Source: Ilex aquifolium (taxonomy: Eukaryota; Streptophyta; Magnoliopsida; Aquifoliales; Aquifoliaceae). Taken from it: a stretch of 64,000 nt of DNA. Numbering within the stretch: the stretch's first letter is position 1; each line of letters starts with the position of its first letter. This document shows positions 23,161 to 34,959 of this stretch, piece after piece. The DNA lies in the NCBI GenBank assembly GCA_951799425.1, contig OX637397.1, forward strand, positions 4,703,001 through 4,767,000, read 5' to 3'. The translations under genes were made by a program, and so were the position numbers. The notes under the pieces are model-generated. The model searched no databases, was not told the DNA's origin, and worked only from the letters and a program-made list of their open reading frames with translations.

Positions 23161-24660
23161 AATTTAGTTTCATTCTATTTCTATATAATAAAGTACAAAT
23201 GATTTCAAATTTCAAAAGACATAAAAAAATGACTTTTATTATTCGTCGTTTAGGGCGTTTTAAATTAATGGTTCAAATCATTCAGATCGCCACCATCACA
23301 AACATAGGCGTATTAAAGGCTGAAAAATAATCACCCCATTTCTACTTAGGAGAAGTCTCAGAGTAGAATCCATTTCTCGATCATGTGCTAGACTTTGTGT
23401 TGGGCTGAGAATCGTCGATTTCTCGCTCCAAATCGACAGAAGAATGGACATGCATGTTATCTCTTTTTTTTGTTGAAAGAGCCTTCTTTTTGCTTTGTTT
23501 AGAGCAATGCTCCATCGATGACAAGAGTTGAGATTTGTCCGTCTTTGTTTTAGCACGGGTTATTGGGATTGACACTTCGGTCAGGTTTGCTGACTTGTCG
23601 GTGGGAAGAATCATGATATCTTTGGTTCGTTGTCATTGTTGTTAGACTTGTTGGATTTTTGACTTGAGAGATGAGAGGAAGAGAGTGTCCCACTAGGCGA
23701 GCCAGAAATATGTAATTGCAAATTTCGTGTGTAAAATAATACAAAAGTAATGTCAAATTACAATTGCTGAATTTCTTTGACTTGATCAAAAGTGGTGTTG
23801 TTTCTATTAGGCGTGCTTGTCACATGCACAATCCTTTGATTCTAAATAGATTTGATGATAATGAGAGTTGGATCAACGTATTTCTCAATCTTCGATTTGA
23901 TGAAACTTTGATATATTTGGTAAATACGAGAGTTGGATCAGCGTATTTCTCATTCTTTGATTTGATGATGACTTTGATGAATCTCTTCATCGTTCTTCGT
24001 TTTGAATGATTTGAAGATGATTTGAAAGATCTTTTAAAGAAAGACCTTAGCAGTGTGCTCTTCTTTTTAGAAATGAACTTACAAGACTTCAATTGAAGGT
24101 AGACTCAAGTAGAGCTTCGCTTCTGATCTTCCCTCCGTTGGCTTCTCCTTGGCCTCTTTCTTGGCTTCCATCTTCTTAGCTTCCCTCATACCCCTATTTA
24201 TAATATTGAGAGTAGTTATCCATGTAAAGATATTTTACCTGAATATTTTGGGAGAGAGTCTAAATTTTCGCATAGGGTTCTAAGGAAATTGATGAAGTCT
24301 CTAGTAGTAAGGCCAAGGATGTTGGAGTTCAAGATGTGCATGCGGATGATTGTCGGAAATGGATACCAAAAATGTAAGTACCACATATTTAATGTTTTTT
24401 TTCTTTTTCAATTTGCCAATTTCCAATTTCCAATTTCAGTATTTTTATAATATTTATTTGTTGTTTTTAACATTTATGTTCCCATGGTTGGCTATTCTTG
24501 TAAACAACACCTGAGGATTCAAAACTCAAGCGTCGTGGTGGTGTGGGGTTTTAAGTTAGATGTAGGTGGTGAAACTAGAAAAAGAAGATGAATAGGGTCG
24601 TGTTAAAGAACGGGTCGGGTGTGTAAGACAAGGTAGGGTTTTGGGGATTCGAGGTTTTTT
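23160..24660. other. intergenic, no confident gene
   Basis: Contains the AT-rich repeat shared with 10.1 kb at 23175-23275 and a short direct repeat of GAGAGTTGGATCARCGTATT (near 23861 and 23929). Segment 24277-24372 could be a stray exon because an AG precedes it and GTAAGT follows an open frame, but it matches no family I recognise. Confidence 0.3.
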
Positions 24661-24666
24661 TATTAT

Positions 24667-24838
24667 AATGTCTAGGAAAAATGCTATTTGTGCCTAATTT
24701 GAGAATCTAATCTGGGGGACCTAATTTAATGCAGACATTTGATTGAAAGTGGACTCCATTTAACATTGACTTACAACTAATCCAATTGTTACATTTAATT
24801 TGCTCTCTGATTAGATCCCTATAACATTTCTCAACGTC
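24667..24838. mobile_element. small MITE-like repeat, relative of 13.74 kb
   Basis: Shares ends and internal phrases (GGACCTAAT, ACAACTAATCCAA, GATTAGATCCC) with 13738-13912. Confidence 0.5.
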
Positions 24839-24959
24839 TAAAGTATGATTGGATAGGTGGGTGTGAGGGTTGGGTTTTAGGGTTTTGGAGAAGATTTTTT
24901 AGGAAAATTTGGAGGTCGGTCCCCCTATATGGATTTAAGTCCGTCAAGAAAACTTATTT

Positions 24960-25560
24960 ATCATGAAATTTGTTTTTTTTTTACCAGATTATTCCTTCCC
25001 TTTAGAAGTGAAGTAAAACTAAAAATTAAAAACTCCTAAGGAGTTTGACTAATATTAAATTTTTTTTTCTCTCATATGTATCTATATCTAGGTTAGGACT
25101 ATATCTCTCTCATATATATAATAACACTAAAAATAAAAAATAGTAACATTCAAATACAAAAAAAAAAGTATCATTAACATAAAAAATAATACAATTTAAA
25201 CACACAAAAATAGTAACATTTAAACATAAAAAAATAGAAACATTCAATATTAATATTTTAAAAAATAACAATAGTAATATGTTCAACAAAAATAGTAACA
25301 TGCTTAACAAAAACAGTAACATGCTTAATAAAAAAATAGCAATATGGAACATTGAACAAAATTGAAAATAAAAATAGTAGCATTCAAACTCATAACTAGA
25401 GGAAGAAGCCTCCAATTCTTTAGCATCCAAAAAAGTAACACTAAAAAAGTAATAACATGCGTAATAAAAAATAGTAACATGAAAAAAAATAATGATATGT
25501 GTTAGTAAATTGCATTTTGAAATTGATGTTACTGACCTGATGTTACTATGCTAACATCAA
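24960..25560. repeat. A-rich degenerate tandem repeat (AAAATAGTAACAT)
   Basis: From 25120 to 25500 the phrase AAAATAGTAACAT recurs about every 25 bp with drift. The minus-strand 106-codon frame is a Phe/Leu-rich by-product of this repeat and not a gene. Confidence 0.75.
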
Positions 25561-27040
25561 GTACTTGGTGTACACTGCCCATATTACTTTTTCAAAATTT
25601 CAAGCTCGTACTCCAATTTCAACCTTCATCCCTTTCAAATTAGCTTCAAATCTCAAAAGCCGATTATTTAAATGTATATCAGACAAAATAATAACTAAAA
25701 ATTTGAATTTGAAGTATTATGGAAAGCTTGTAATCGAAAATTACTACCGTAAATCAAACATTCCTATATTCAATCATTGACCTCCATATATAGCTCATTC
25801 TAGATAATGTCTTCAACTTTCCATAACTGACCAAATTAACATTGTTAAGGGTATTTTTTAGATTAAAAAAAAAAAAGTGGACTTAACTCTTTACTAATAA
25901 GATTACTTACCCCTAAATAAGTTTTATTGACGGACTCAAGTCATTATAAATCCATGTAAGAGGACTCAACCCTAATTTTCACAATTTGTTATTCCTGTCA
26001 TAGTTGAATAGGCCAGAAGCAAGAAAGACAAATCAGTTCAAATATTTTGGATAGGTAGGTTCGCTCCGATAAAAAATTTGTTGAAGTTGGATGGAAGGTG
26101 CACATTGAACGATATGAAGAATTTTAAGGATTCAATATAAATGAACTTTAATTTAGGGCTCAAGTGAAATGAGTGAAATATTTTAGAGTCATTTAGATCA
26201 TTTACTAGACAATATTTTTTCAATCACGACAGTGATAATTTGCGGTTCTTAGTGCCGTTAGTATATGTATCGCTTAAAACAAAAAAACAAAATTAAAATA
26301 AATGAAGAGATCTTATTAAATTATTAGCAATTATCTAGGCGTGGGCCTCTTAGTATATTTATCAAAAGGGAAGAAGCCGGTTCCCTTATTAACTTTTATT
26401 TGAGGTATAGTTTTCTTTCAAAAAAATTTTGTAAAAAAGCCCACTTTGAATGAAAAAGTCGGTAGTACCCTTCAAGCATAAGTCTTGAACGCTCAAAACT
26501 TCAGTTTCCTAAAGAAATCAAACCACCAATCATCACTCTCTAAATCAACGCCAAAAACGGTGACCACTCCCCCTCAAAACAAGGACGCCGGATATATCTC
26601 TAAACGGATTTCACATTGATTTGTTTCTTTGAATTTTGAAGAAACAATCTCATTAATTTCGTTACTCCATATTTTTTTGGAATCATTAGCTTCATCATTG
26701 TGAAAAATTTGGCATCATAGAAGAGATTGCATAGTCGTCTTGAAAAACTTTCGGGTTGAAGCTTCGATCGCAGAATAGTCGATAACACCCAGAATAGTTC
26801 ATTCACAAAAAAATCGGTTATGAAAACCCAAAAGATGTCTCTTTAAATCATGTCAACCGTTCTCCATTGCCCTTAAACACGTAATCACTTTGATCTTCAA
26901 ATGGAAAGCCATTAATTTCGCTCATTCTAAATTTTTGAATCAAAACAAGATTTTCGGAATCATGATTTTTAAAATTTAGCATTGCTAAATTTTGTGATCT
27001 TTAAATAACAAATTTGAGTAACTTGTCACATTTTTTTTTA
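25560..27040. other. intergenic, no gene recognised
   Basis: AT-rich, with only short unsupported frames. 26340-26800 has some phrases reminiscent of the MULE-like element at 30.6 kb (CCGGTTCCCTTATTAAC against GTACCGGCCCCCTTAAAA) but no clear homology. Confidence 0.35.
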
Positions 27041-27044
27041 TATT

Positions 27045-27306
27045 CACTACATGAATTAGGGCCTTTTGAGACAAATTTTTTGTGGCAGTTGTGTTCACGG
27101 TCACAAAAAAACACATTCTAATGGGGTCTCAAAAAATCTTTGTGGCGACAATGACCCGTATCAAATAGTATTTAATATAGTAAATAAACATTTTGTGACA
27201 GTACTACCACCACAAAAACCTTTTTTTCTTCAAAACACGATTTTTTGTGATGGTGAACATAGCTGTCACAAAAAACTTGTCAGAAAAGGCCCTAATTCTT
27301 GTAATG
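27045..27306. mobile_element. 262-bp CACTA-type MITE
   Basis: Left end is CACTACATGAATTAGGGCC; the right end in reverse complement is CATTACAAGAATTAGGGCC. The inverted termini extend about 44 bp with only six or so mismatches. Inside, TTTTTTGTGRC motifs occur in both orientations, matching CACTA subterminal repeats. Flanking triplets are ATT and ACT, an imperfect 3-bp duplication. It lies inside a TTGTCACATT repeat tract. Confidence 0.82.
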
Positions 27307-27309
27307 ACT

Positions 27310-27590
27310 TTTACATTATTTTTGATTAACTTGTCACATTATTGAATATATTGTTACATTATTTTTTAGCACCTTGTCACAATTTTTTAATATGTTGTCA
27401 CATTATTTTTTAGTAATTTATCACATTGTTTAATAAATTATTTTTGAGTACCTTGTCACAATTTTTTAATATGTTGTCACATTATTTTCTAGTTATTTGT
27501 CACATTGTTTAATATGTTGTTATATTATTTTTGAATAATTTGTCACATTGATTTTTATGTTGTTACATTATTTTCAAAAAGAATTCAATT
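27310..27590. repeat. degenerate TTGTCACATTATTTTTTAG tandem repeat
   Basis: Repeats of TTGTCACA or TTGTTACA followed by an AT-run recur roughly every 28 bp. A second stretch at 29605-29835 belongs to the duplicated copy downstream. Confidence 0.8.
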
Positions 27591-28457
27591 TTTAAAAAAA
27601 AAAGACGAAACCAACGCATCCAGTTGAGCAATTTTCCTTCGGCTAGAAATGAATACGAAACTCTGAAATGGTGAAGAAGCCAAAATCTCTCGCTACACCA
27701 AAAAAAAAAAAAAAAAAACTATTGCATGCTATGTAAAACGAAAAATTTTCTTCGAAAAAAACTGAAATGTTAAAAAAGAAAAACTTTTGGTTCAAAAGGA
27801 TAATGTCAAATGAATTGATATCAGTTTTTTAAAATTCAAAAGGTTGTATATATTACAATAACACTATAAATAATATTTTCATATTAGTTATGCATGAATT
27901 AAGATAGTGATAATTAGGTAATATTAAAAAAAAAAAGGAAACTGAAAAGTGTAACTTATAATTTTTGATACTTATTTTAGACTTAAATATTTACATATTA
28001 AAACTGATAGCTTATATTTAAATAAGACCTAAAAAGTATACCCACACCCAATTTTCCCTTATCAAAATTAAATAGTTCTGGCCCAGGCCAGTCCATGGGC
28101 CAAATGATATTCTAAAGGCCCAACATTGGCAGAATGTTCTAACTCATGCCTTGAATTTTCTGGGCTGGGGTGGTTGGGCCGGATGAGCCTTTGGCCATTG
28201 GACACCATAAATGATAGAATTAAGAATGTATATTTTCGTTTAAAAAATAAAAGTGACATTAATAGCAGATAAATTATAGAAAGGCGACTTAGTTTGGATC
28301 TTGAGGAGAATCTTGTGTCTTCAAAAATTTTATAACACCCAACTAACTCTTTTGAGGACAAATCATATTTTAGTTCCATACGAATTGAGTAATGCAATGA
28401 TGTGAAATGCCAAAAAACAAAGTGTCGGTAACTTACACATATAAAACATAATTTTAT
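27340..28457. repeat. segmental duplication, copy A
   Basis: Collinear with 29600-30580. Shared phrases include the TTGTCACATT tract, GACGAAACCAAYGCRTCCAG, ATAGTTCTGGCCCAGGCCAG and GGAMAAATCATATTTTAGTTCC. Copy A has about 150 bp extra between CACCATA (28206) and ACGAATT (28380). Copy A also provides the empty site for the MULE-like insertion in copy B. No gene recognised. Confidence 0.85.
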
Positions 28458-29285
28458 TACATATTAGACTTAAAGCTTTTATGTCCAAGTGTAAGGAAGG
28501 CCCTACACATTCTTGGTAGGCCCATACTATGAGGACTTCCTTTGTCCCCACAAGCTAATATTTAGAAAATTTTGACGACTCTTAGTGCGAGTATGTGTGT
28601 TCAAAGTTCAAAACGAAAAAGCAACTCAAGGTTAAGTATCTTGCACCATTTTTTGTATCTTTATATTGATACCTTACTTCAGTCATTTATCTTATATCCT
28701 AGCTTCAACAACACTAAATTAAAAAGTTAATAGATAATTGGTGAAGACTTTTATTCATTCTTTGTTTTCTTTTCTTTTCTTTAATGACGAGCAACTTTTA
28801 CATTGAATCTACCCGTAGAGTAAATGTAAGGTAGGTCATAGACATTTTTGGTAGACCCATAGCATGAGGACTTCCTTTCTCCCCATAAGCTAATATTTAG
28901 AAACTTTTGAGGACTTTGTGTGTGAGTGTGTGTTCAAACGAAAAAGTTACTCAAAGTTAAGCATCTTGCACCACTTTTTTTTTTATCTCTATATTAATAC
29001 CATACTTCAATCATTTACCCTATATCCTAACTTCAACAACACTAAATTACAAAGTTCATTAATAATTGGTGAAGCCTTTTATTCATTCTTTGTTTTGTTT
29101 TCTTTTTTTTAATGACGAGCAACTTTTACATTGAATCTACCCGTAAAGTAAATGTAAGGTAGGTCATAGACATTTTTGGTAGGCCCATAGCATGAGGACT
29201 TCCTTTCTCCCCATAAGCTAATATTTAGAAACTTTTGAGGACTCTGTGTGTGAGTGTGTGTCCAAACGAAAAACCCACCCATGAC
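28440..29285 (+). repeat. 330-bp tandem array of ANK-upstream repeat, 3 units
   Basis: GGTAGRCCCATA lies at 28515, 28850 and 29179, giving periods of 335 and 329 bp. Units carry GAGGACTTCCTTTSTCCCC, GTGTGTGAGTGTGTG and CTTCAACAACACTAAATTA. The last unit ends where a hAT-like fragment begins. Confidence 0.88.
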
Positions 29286-29287
29286 GG

Positions 29288-29600
29288 TGTCGGCCCTGGC
29301 AAGGCCATTAAAAGCGGCCGTCTAGGGTTCCTGCCATTATAAGGGCCCTTGATGGTCAAATAGAGGCTCATAATATTTGACATATAAAAAGACGATTAAA
29401 GACAAATGATGTACGTGAAATTGATTCTCAAAATAAATGTACGTGAAATAAATTCTCAAAATAAATGTAGAAAACGTGTCATTTAGTCCATTCTTCCTAC
29501 TGTCCCTCTCTCTTTCTCCATTAATGTGCCATTACCAAAACTAAGAATAAGCTACACTACTGCCTCTCTCTCTCTCTCTCATACACACACATCGTCTTTC
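29288..29600. mobile_element. left part of a hAT-like element, truncated
   Basis: Near-identical to the left 330 bp of the element at 32194-33046 (GTGTCGGCCCTGGCAAGGCC onward to CTTTCTTATTTAA). It stops at the junction with the duplicated TTGTTACATT tract, so the right part was lost in the segmental duplication. Confidence 0.65.
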
Positions 29601-30580
29601 TTATTTAATATGTTGTTACATTATTTTTTAGTACCTTGTAAGAATTTTTTAATATGTTGCCACATTATTTTTTAGTAATTTGTCACATTGTTTAATATGT
29701 TGTTATATTATTTTTGAATAATTTGTCACATTGTTTAATATGTTGTTATATTATTTTTGAATAATTTGTCACATTGTTTAATATGTTGTTATATTTTTTT
29801 TGAATAATTTGTCACATTATTTTTTATGTTGTTACATTGTTTTAAAAAAAAATTCAATTTAAAAAAACGAAGACGAAACCAATGCGTCCAGTTGAGCAAT
29901 TTTGGCTAGAAGTGAATACGAAACTCTGAAATTGTGAAGAAGCCAAAATCTCGCTGCACCAAAAAAAAAAAAACTACTACTTGCTATGTAAAACGAAATT
30001 TTTTTTCGAAGAAAACTGAAATGTTGAAAAATGAAAACTTTTGGTTCAAAAGAATAATGCCAAATGAATTGATTTCAGTTTTTTAAAATTCAAAAAGTTG
30101 TATATATCACAATAACATTGTAAATAATATTTTCATATTAGTTATCCATGAATTAAGATAAGGATAATTAGGTAATATTAAAAAAAAAGGAATCTGAAAA
30201 GTGTAACTTATAATTTTTTATACTTATTTTAGACTTGAATATTTATATATTAAAATTGAGAACTTATATTCAAATAAGACCTAAAAAGTGTACCCACACC
30301 CAATTTTCCCTTATCAAAATTAAATAGTTCTGGCCCAGGCCAGTCCATGGGCCAAATGATATTCTAAAGGCCCAAAATTGGCAGAATGTTCTAACCCATG
30401 CCTTGAATTTTCAAGGCTGGGGTGGTTGGGTCGGATGAGCCTTTGGCCAGTGGACACCATACGAATTAATTCTTTTGAGGACAAATCATATTTTAGTTCC
30501 ATACGAATTGAGTAATGCAATGAAGGGAAATGCCCAAAAACAAAGTGTCGGTAACTTACACATCTAAAACATAATTTTAT
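29600..30580. repeat. segmental duplication, copy B
   Basis: Second copy of 27340-28457, interrupted at its right end by the MULE-like element (30581-32021). Sequence after that element (TACCTATTAGACTTAAAGC) continues the copy A order. Confidence 0.85.
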
Positions 30581-32021
30581 GGGAAAATTGTGAAAAAGTA
30601 CACCCTTTCAGACTTATTTGTGTAAAAGTATCTCAATATAAAACATATGTGTATAAGTATCTTTATGTGCAAATGTTTGGTGAAGAAGTACACTTTTGCT
30701 GAATTATAATTTTTTCTCTTACTAAATTGCCCTTTTCCTTTATTAATGGGAGACAAATATGGCAGTTATATAGGGATTCAGTTTCCTAATTATATGCTAT
30801 AATTTTTTTGAATTTTAAATTACCTATTCATCTATAATTGAACAACCGTTTATTCAAACATTCATTCCATACCTCTTACTCTATCATTCAAACCGAAACT
30901 ATCTGTCAATTACACCCTGCTGCCAATCAATGTCATCAAACTATAAACCAAAATGTCACAGTGATACCTTCTAATGACAATGGTACCAGCAATGACACAC
31001 TGTTACCAGGAAAAATTCACACTGTTACACTGGCAAAATTCACATTGTTGCCATCCAAAATTCACACTACATTTATATAATTTTTTTTATTCATGTCTTC
31101 CCTACATTTATATAATTTTTTTAATTTTTTTTTTATAAATTGTAATGAGGAATATATGTTTGCACCTTATATAATATCATTGATTGTTACGAGTGTTTTT
31201 TTCCATGAATATTTTAAATTTAAATTTAACACAGTGGTACATGTCACATTGGCACTGTGGTACACAACAATGTCCCAGTGTTACAAGCCAATGTCACACT
31301 GCTACAAGCTAATGTCACACTGATACAAACCAATGTCACATTAAAAGGGGTGTTAGTGATGTTTTTGATAATAAAGGGGTGTCCTTAAAGATACAGTAAA
31401 CTAGAAGGGGTGTGGCTGAAATTTTCGTAAAAAATAATAACACCTCTTGAACGCAGCCTCCATGGTCTACAAGCCTTGAAGAATATTTTTTTTTGAAGAA
31501 GAAGATGAATCCTCTCAAAACCCTCATTTTTCATGTACAGATTCATGGTGGTTTCTACAATCCACGACCCTCCTTTGCGGTCCACCTCAACATCGAGAAT
31601 GTTCGGAATCTTGTGCCTCAAGTTCTTAGAGAGTTTTGCAATCTCGATGAGTCCTTTTGATCAGAAATAAAAGGATTTGTACTCCGTTGATACTTTGATC
31701 GAGAGTTGGTTTTTCAATCAGAGAAAATCATCTAGATCCATTGGAATTAGGACATTTCGAAAAGAATGGAGGTTTTAGGGAAGTTTTCTTATCAATCTTG
31801 GAAGAATGGATGTTTCAGCGATATTGAAGGAGTTTTATGGGTAACGTTGATATCCCTGATATTTCGGTTGTGGAAGCAAAAATATAGGAATCGGTTCCCA
31901 TTTTACCGAAGGGGGTATTTTAGAGATTTGTTAGGAGTTGTGTACTTTTTGACCTATGTTTTTTAAAATGGTACTTTCTGCCCTATAATTTCTAAAAAAG
32001 GTACCGGCCCCCTTAAAACCC
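30581..32021. mobile_element. MULE-like non-autonomous element, 1441 bp, 9-bp TSD
   Basis: Flanked by exact duplications TAATTTTAT (30572-30580 and 32022-32030). Copy A of the segmental duplication shows the uninterrupted site once. The element opens GGGAAAATTGTGAAAAAGTAC and its reverse-complement end is GGGTTTTAAGGGGGCCGGTAC; the inverted termini are weak. Subterminal repeats of AATGTCACACTGnTACAA occur at 30950-31075 and 31235-31345. A minus-strand 78-codon frame at 31385-31621 has no recognised relatives and could be a captured fragment. The 9-bp duplication points to the Mutator superfamily. Confidence 0.85.
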
Positions 32022-32193
32022 TAATTTTATTACCTATTAGACTTAAAGCTTTTATGTCAAAGTGTAAGGAAGGCCCTACACATTCTTGGTAGGCCCATAG
32101 CATGAGGACTTCCTTTCTCCCCACAAGCTAATATTTAGAAACTTTTGAGGACTCTGTGTGTGAGTGTGTGTCCAAATGAAAAACCTACCCATG

Positions 32194-32468
32194 ACAGTGT
32201 CGGCCCTGGCAAGGCCAGTAAAAGCGGCCGTTTAGGGTTCCTGCCATTATAAGGGCACTTGATGGTCAAATAAAGGCTCATAATATTTGACATATAAAAA
32301 GACGATTAAAGACAAATGATGTACGTGAAATTGATTCTCAAAATAAATGTATGTGAAATAAATTCTCAAAATAAATGTAGAAAACATGTCATTTAGTCCA
32401 TTCTTCCTACTGTCTCTCTCTCTCTCCATTAATGTGCTATTACCAAAATTAAGAATAAGCTACGCTAC

Positions 32469-32523
<55 letters not shown>

Positions 32524-33046
32524 TCATCTTTCTTATTTAACTTTCTCGATTCTTTTTCTCTCTCGTTTTGACTGTCTCATTCTATATGTTCAATGCTAAT
32601 TTTCAGTGGATGTAAAGATATTGAATTTTTTGGTTTGTTGAACATTTCTAAGTTTTATACTTCCATTATTCTGATTTAATCTAAGTGAAGTACCTTTTGT
32701 TATGAAGTTAGAGCAATTATGTGATTTCATAGACAAAGTAAGTCATTTACAGTTAAAAGTTACACATTTTCATCATTTCTTTATTAGATACTATTGTTTA
32801 TTTTTTAACTTTATACATAAGAATTCTTATACAGCATAATCATTTGTAGCATAAAATATTTATTTTGTTAAGAAGTATTTTCTAACCTCTGTTTTGTTAA
32901 CTAAAAAAATATGAATCCTGCTATTAAGAGCATAAAAAAAGAGATAAAAATAGAAAGGATCCATTGAGTCAAAATTTATTTTAAATTGTCAAAGGGCCAT
33001 TTTTAAATTCTCGCCTAAGGCCTTGATTCATGTCGGGCCGGCCTTG
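32194..33046. mobile_element. hAT-like non-autonomous element with CT/CA microsatellite
   Basis: Left end GTGTCGGCCCTGGCAAGGCC and right end CGGGCCGGCCTTGA form short GC-rich inverted termini of the hAT GGCCGGCCC type. An unoccupied relative of the site at about 35530 (CTACTCAGGGTTAAGAGCAA) supports insertion. The target duplication is degenerate. No transposase frame is seen in about 850 bp. Confidence 0.55.
32471..32523. repeat. compound (CT)n(CA)n microsatellite
   Basis: About 31 bp of CT followed directly by about 22 bp of CA. A shorter CT tract occupies the same place in the related fragment at 29563-29580. Confidence 0.95.
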
Positions 33047-33058
33047 ACCTAGGGTCAA

Positions 33059-33195
33059 GAGCAATGTTATAATTATCAAATATTTTTACTCTTCATTTGA
33101 AAAAAAAAAAAAAAAATTAGTAAGCATTTGGTAACATCACATCATTTGGAATGGAAGATTTAGTAAACAAATTTTGTAAGCATAACTTTATTACA
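33059..33195. mobile_element. fold-back MITE (GCAATGTTAT family)
   Basis: Begins GAGCAATGTTATAATTATCA and ends with the inverse phrase TTTTGTAAGCATAACTTTATT. A sister copy at 35558-35697 has longer inverted arms (TTACCAAAT, AATGTGAC). Both sit within the ANK-upstream repeat. Confidence 0.6.
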
Positions 33196-33267
33196 TGGTT
33201 AAACACCTTGAACCACTTTTTGTATCTCTATATTAATACCTTGCTTCCGTCATTTACCATATGTCTA

Positions 33268-33780
33268 TACTGCAGCGACTTATGTGGTGTTGATACAATC
33301 ATCGGCCCTTGCAATCGCCACATGTGTTGTTGGTGTCGTATCTATACCCATTTCTTTTCCATTGTGCATCAAATTAGTCAACGAGAGTGAGCGTGAGTTG
33401 GTGGCCTAGTGGTAAAAACTCACTCCCACCGTAACTGGTTGTGAGTTCAAATCTCATCCCCTCCCCCCCCCCCCCCAAAAAAAAAAAAAAAACAAACAAA
33501 ATGGTTATTTGTTGCAATTCTTTTTTTGACCTCCGGCAAGAGTTTTTGACCGTAATATGGTCATTTTTTTATATTTATTACTTTCTTAAAATATTTTTTT
33601 AATATATTATTGTTTCTTTGAAAAATAGTTTTAGTTACAAGTTTTCCGATGTAAAACGTGTTTATAAACATACTTTTATAGAGAAAACATATATATGCCA
33701 GAGGTTTGAATGCCAATCAAAATATGGGAATGCCTATTGAGTTTGTTCAAGTTAGTGCTCGTGTATAAATATCCTAGACA
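33268..33780 (+). pseudogene. ANK-PGG relic: end of exon 3 and 3' flank
   Basis: 33271-33390 encodes the last membrane helices of the ANK-PGG family (ATYVVLIQSSALAIATCVVG on, same frame) and joins abruptly on its left to ANK-upstream repeat ending TACTGCAG. A SINE interrupts it at 33391. The gene 3 3' flank resumes at about 33525 (TTGACCTCC, TAATATGGTCATTTTTTTAT) and runs to 33780. Most of the gene, including all ankyrin repeats, has been deleted. Confidence 0.85.
33391..33495 (+). mobile_element. tRNA-derived SINE
   Basis: Contains RNA polymerase III box A TGGCCTAGTGG (33402-33412, perfect consensus) and box B AGTTCAAATCT (33444-33454, one mismatch), 31 nt apart, then a C-run and an A-run tail. 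Inserted in an ANK relic. A tRNA gene is excluded because the body lacks tRNA arms and ends in poly-C/poly-A. No clear target duplication was found. Confidence 0.75.
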
Positions 33781-34560
33781 AATTAATAGTTCATAATTTA
33801 TTGCAAGATTGTGTACTTAATTATTAGTTAATTTTGTCTCATGTTTATAGATGATATTTAGAGTTGAAATTCAACTTTGATATCAAATGGGCTACGGTAG
33901 TGGAGTTTATAAGCCTTATGGGTTGTTATATAAATTTTTTGAGTTTTTTTTTACAAAAAAGAAAAAAAAATAAATTCTACAAAATTATAACTTTTATGAG
34001 TCATGTTACAACTTTTAGGATTAAAGTTACAATTTTTTTTGATCAAATTATAATTTTTGAGATACTTAAAATCAATCGTAAACATTAAAATTGATTATCT
34101 TAATTCGAGATCAACTGTAAAATCTAAAAAAAGCTCAGATTTATCTAAATAAAAAATATTTTGTTGTTCTTGGAAAAAAGAAATTGAATGTGATCTAAAT
34201 TGACTTGAGTTGGCATATCCCCTAATTTGACCGTTTGTTCAAATTTGTTTATAATTAATCAAATTTTTATTTCATTTAAAACTATTAAATCTAAAAAATC
34301 AGGTATATAAATGGCCAAGATCCCTTCATATTTTTTTAGTAAGTAGGATCACTCCATAATTTTCTATTGTTTTCATAGAAAATCCCAATGTTATCAGGCG
34401 GACATATGGGGCCCACAGCTAAAAGTCTATCAAAGACAAATGATGCCATACTTGTTTGTAAAATACAAACTTACCCATGAACTTTTATAATATTTCACTG
34501 GGGGCAATATCTTAAATTTTTTGAAATTCTAAATATACCCCACACTGTAGATTCGCCCCT
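33780..34560. other. intergenic, no gene recognised
   Basis: AT-rich DNA with runs of repeated TTATAACTTTT-type phrases around 33985-34060. No element termini seen. Confidence 0.4.
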
Positions 34561-34561
34561 G

Positions 34562-34740
34562 ACCCAAACTGCAAAATTATCAATGACAGAAGATAACATA
34601 TATTTTGCCACTAATGTTATTGAAACATAATTTAAGAGTTGTGACCATTAGATTAATAGTGGAGTGCATGCACTTCTCTAGTTGATGGCCACTTCAAGTC
34701 CTACTTCATATTCATTGTTTTTGTTTGGTAAATATTTCAT
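34562..34740 (+). pseudogene. degraded ANK exon 2 relic
   Basis: Aligns in order with the clearer relic at 40245-40580: AATTATCAATGACAGAAGATA, then ATTGAAACATAATTTAA, then GATGGCCACTTCAAG. These are drifted forms of the exon 2 segments encoding EIVNGRRQNILH and LHLMAAS. Not translatable. Confidence 0.5.
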
Positions 34741-34959
34741 ATTGATTTTTTCTAGTGTCTTGCTTTGTAAAAAACGGATTATGAACCCTAAAATTCACAA
34801 AAAAGTGTTGATCTTACTTTGATACCACGGTAGAAATCATTGAGAAAACACATTTCTCTACAAACACACAACCTTGAATATAGAGGAGAATATGAAGAAA
34901 GTACTCTGAGATATAAGTAATCAATAAAGTATTGAAGATAGAAGCCATCTTAGTTTGGA

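Noticed and set aside
23160-23600. Second Helitron beginning TATATAATAAAGTAC
   Set aside because: No hairpin plus CTRR end was found downstream.
33391-33460. tRNA gene
   Set aside because: Boxes A and B are present but the body does not fold into tRNA arms and ends in C- and A-runs, so a SINE is the better call.
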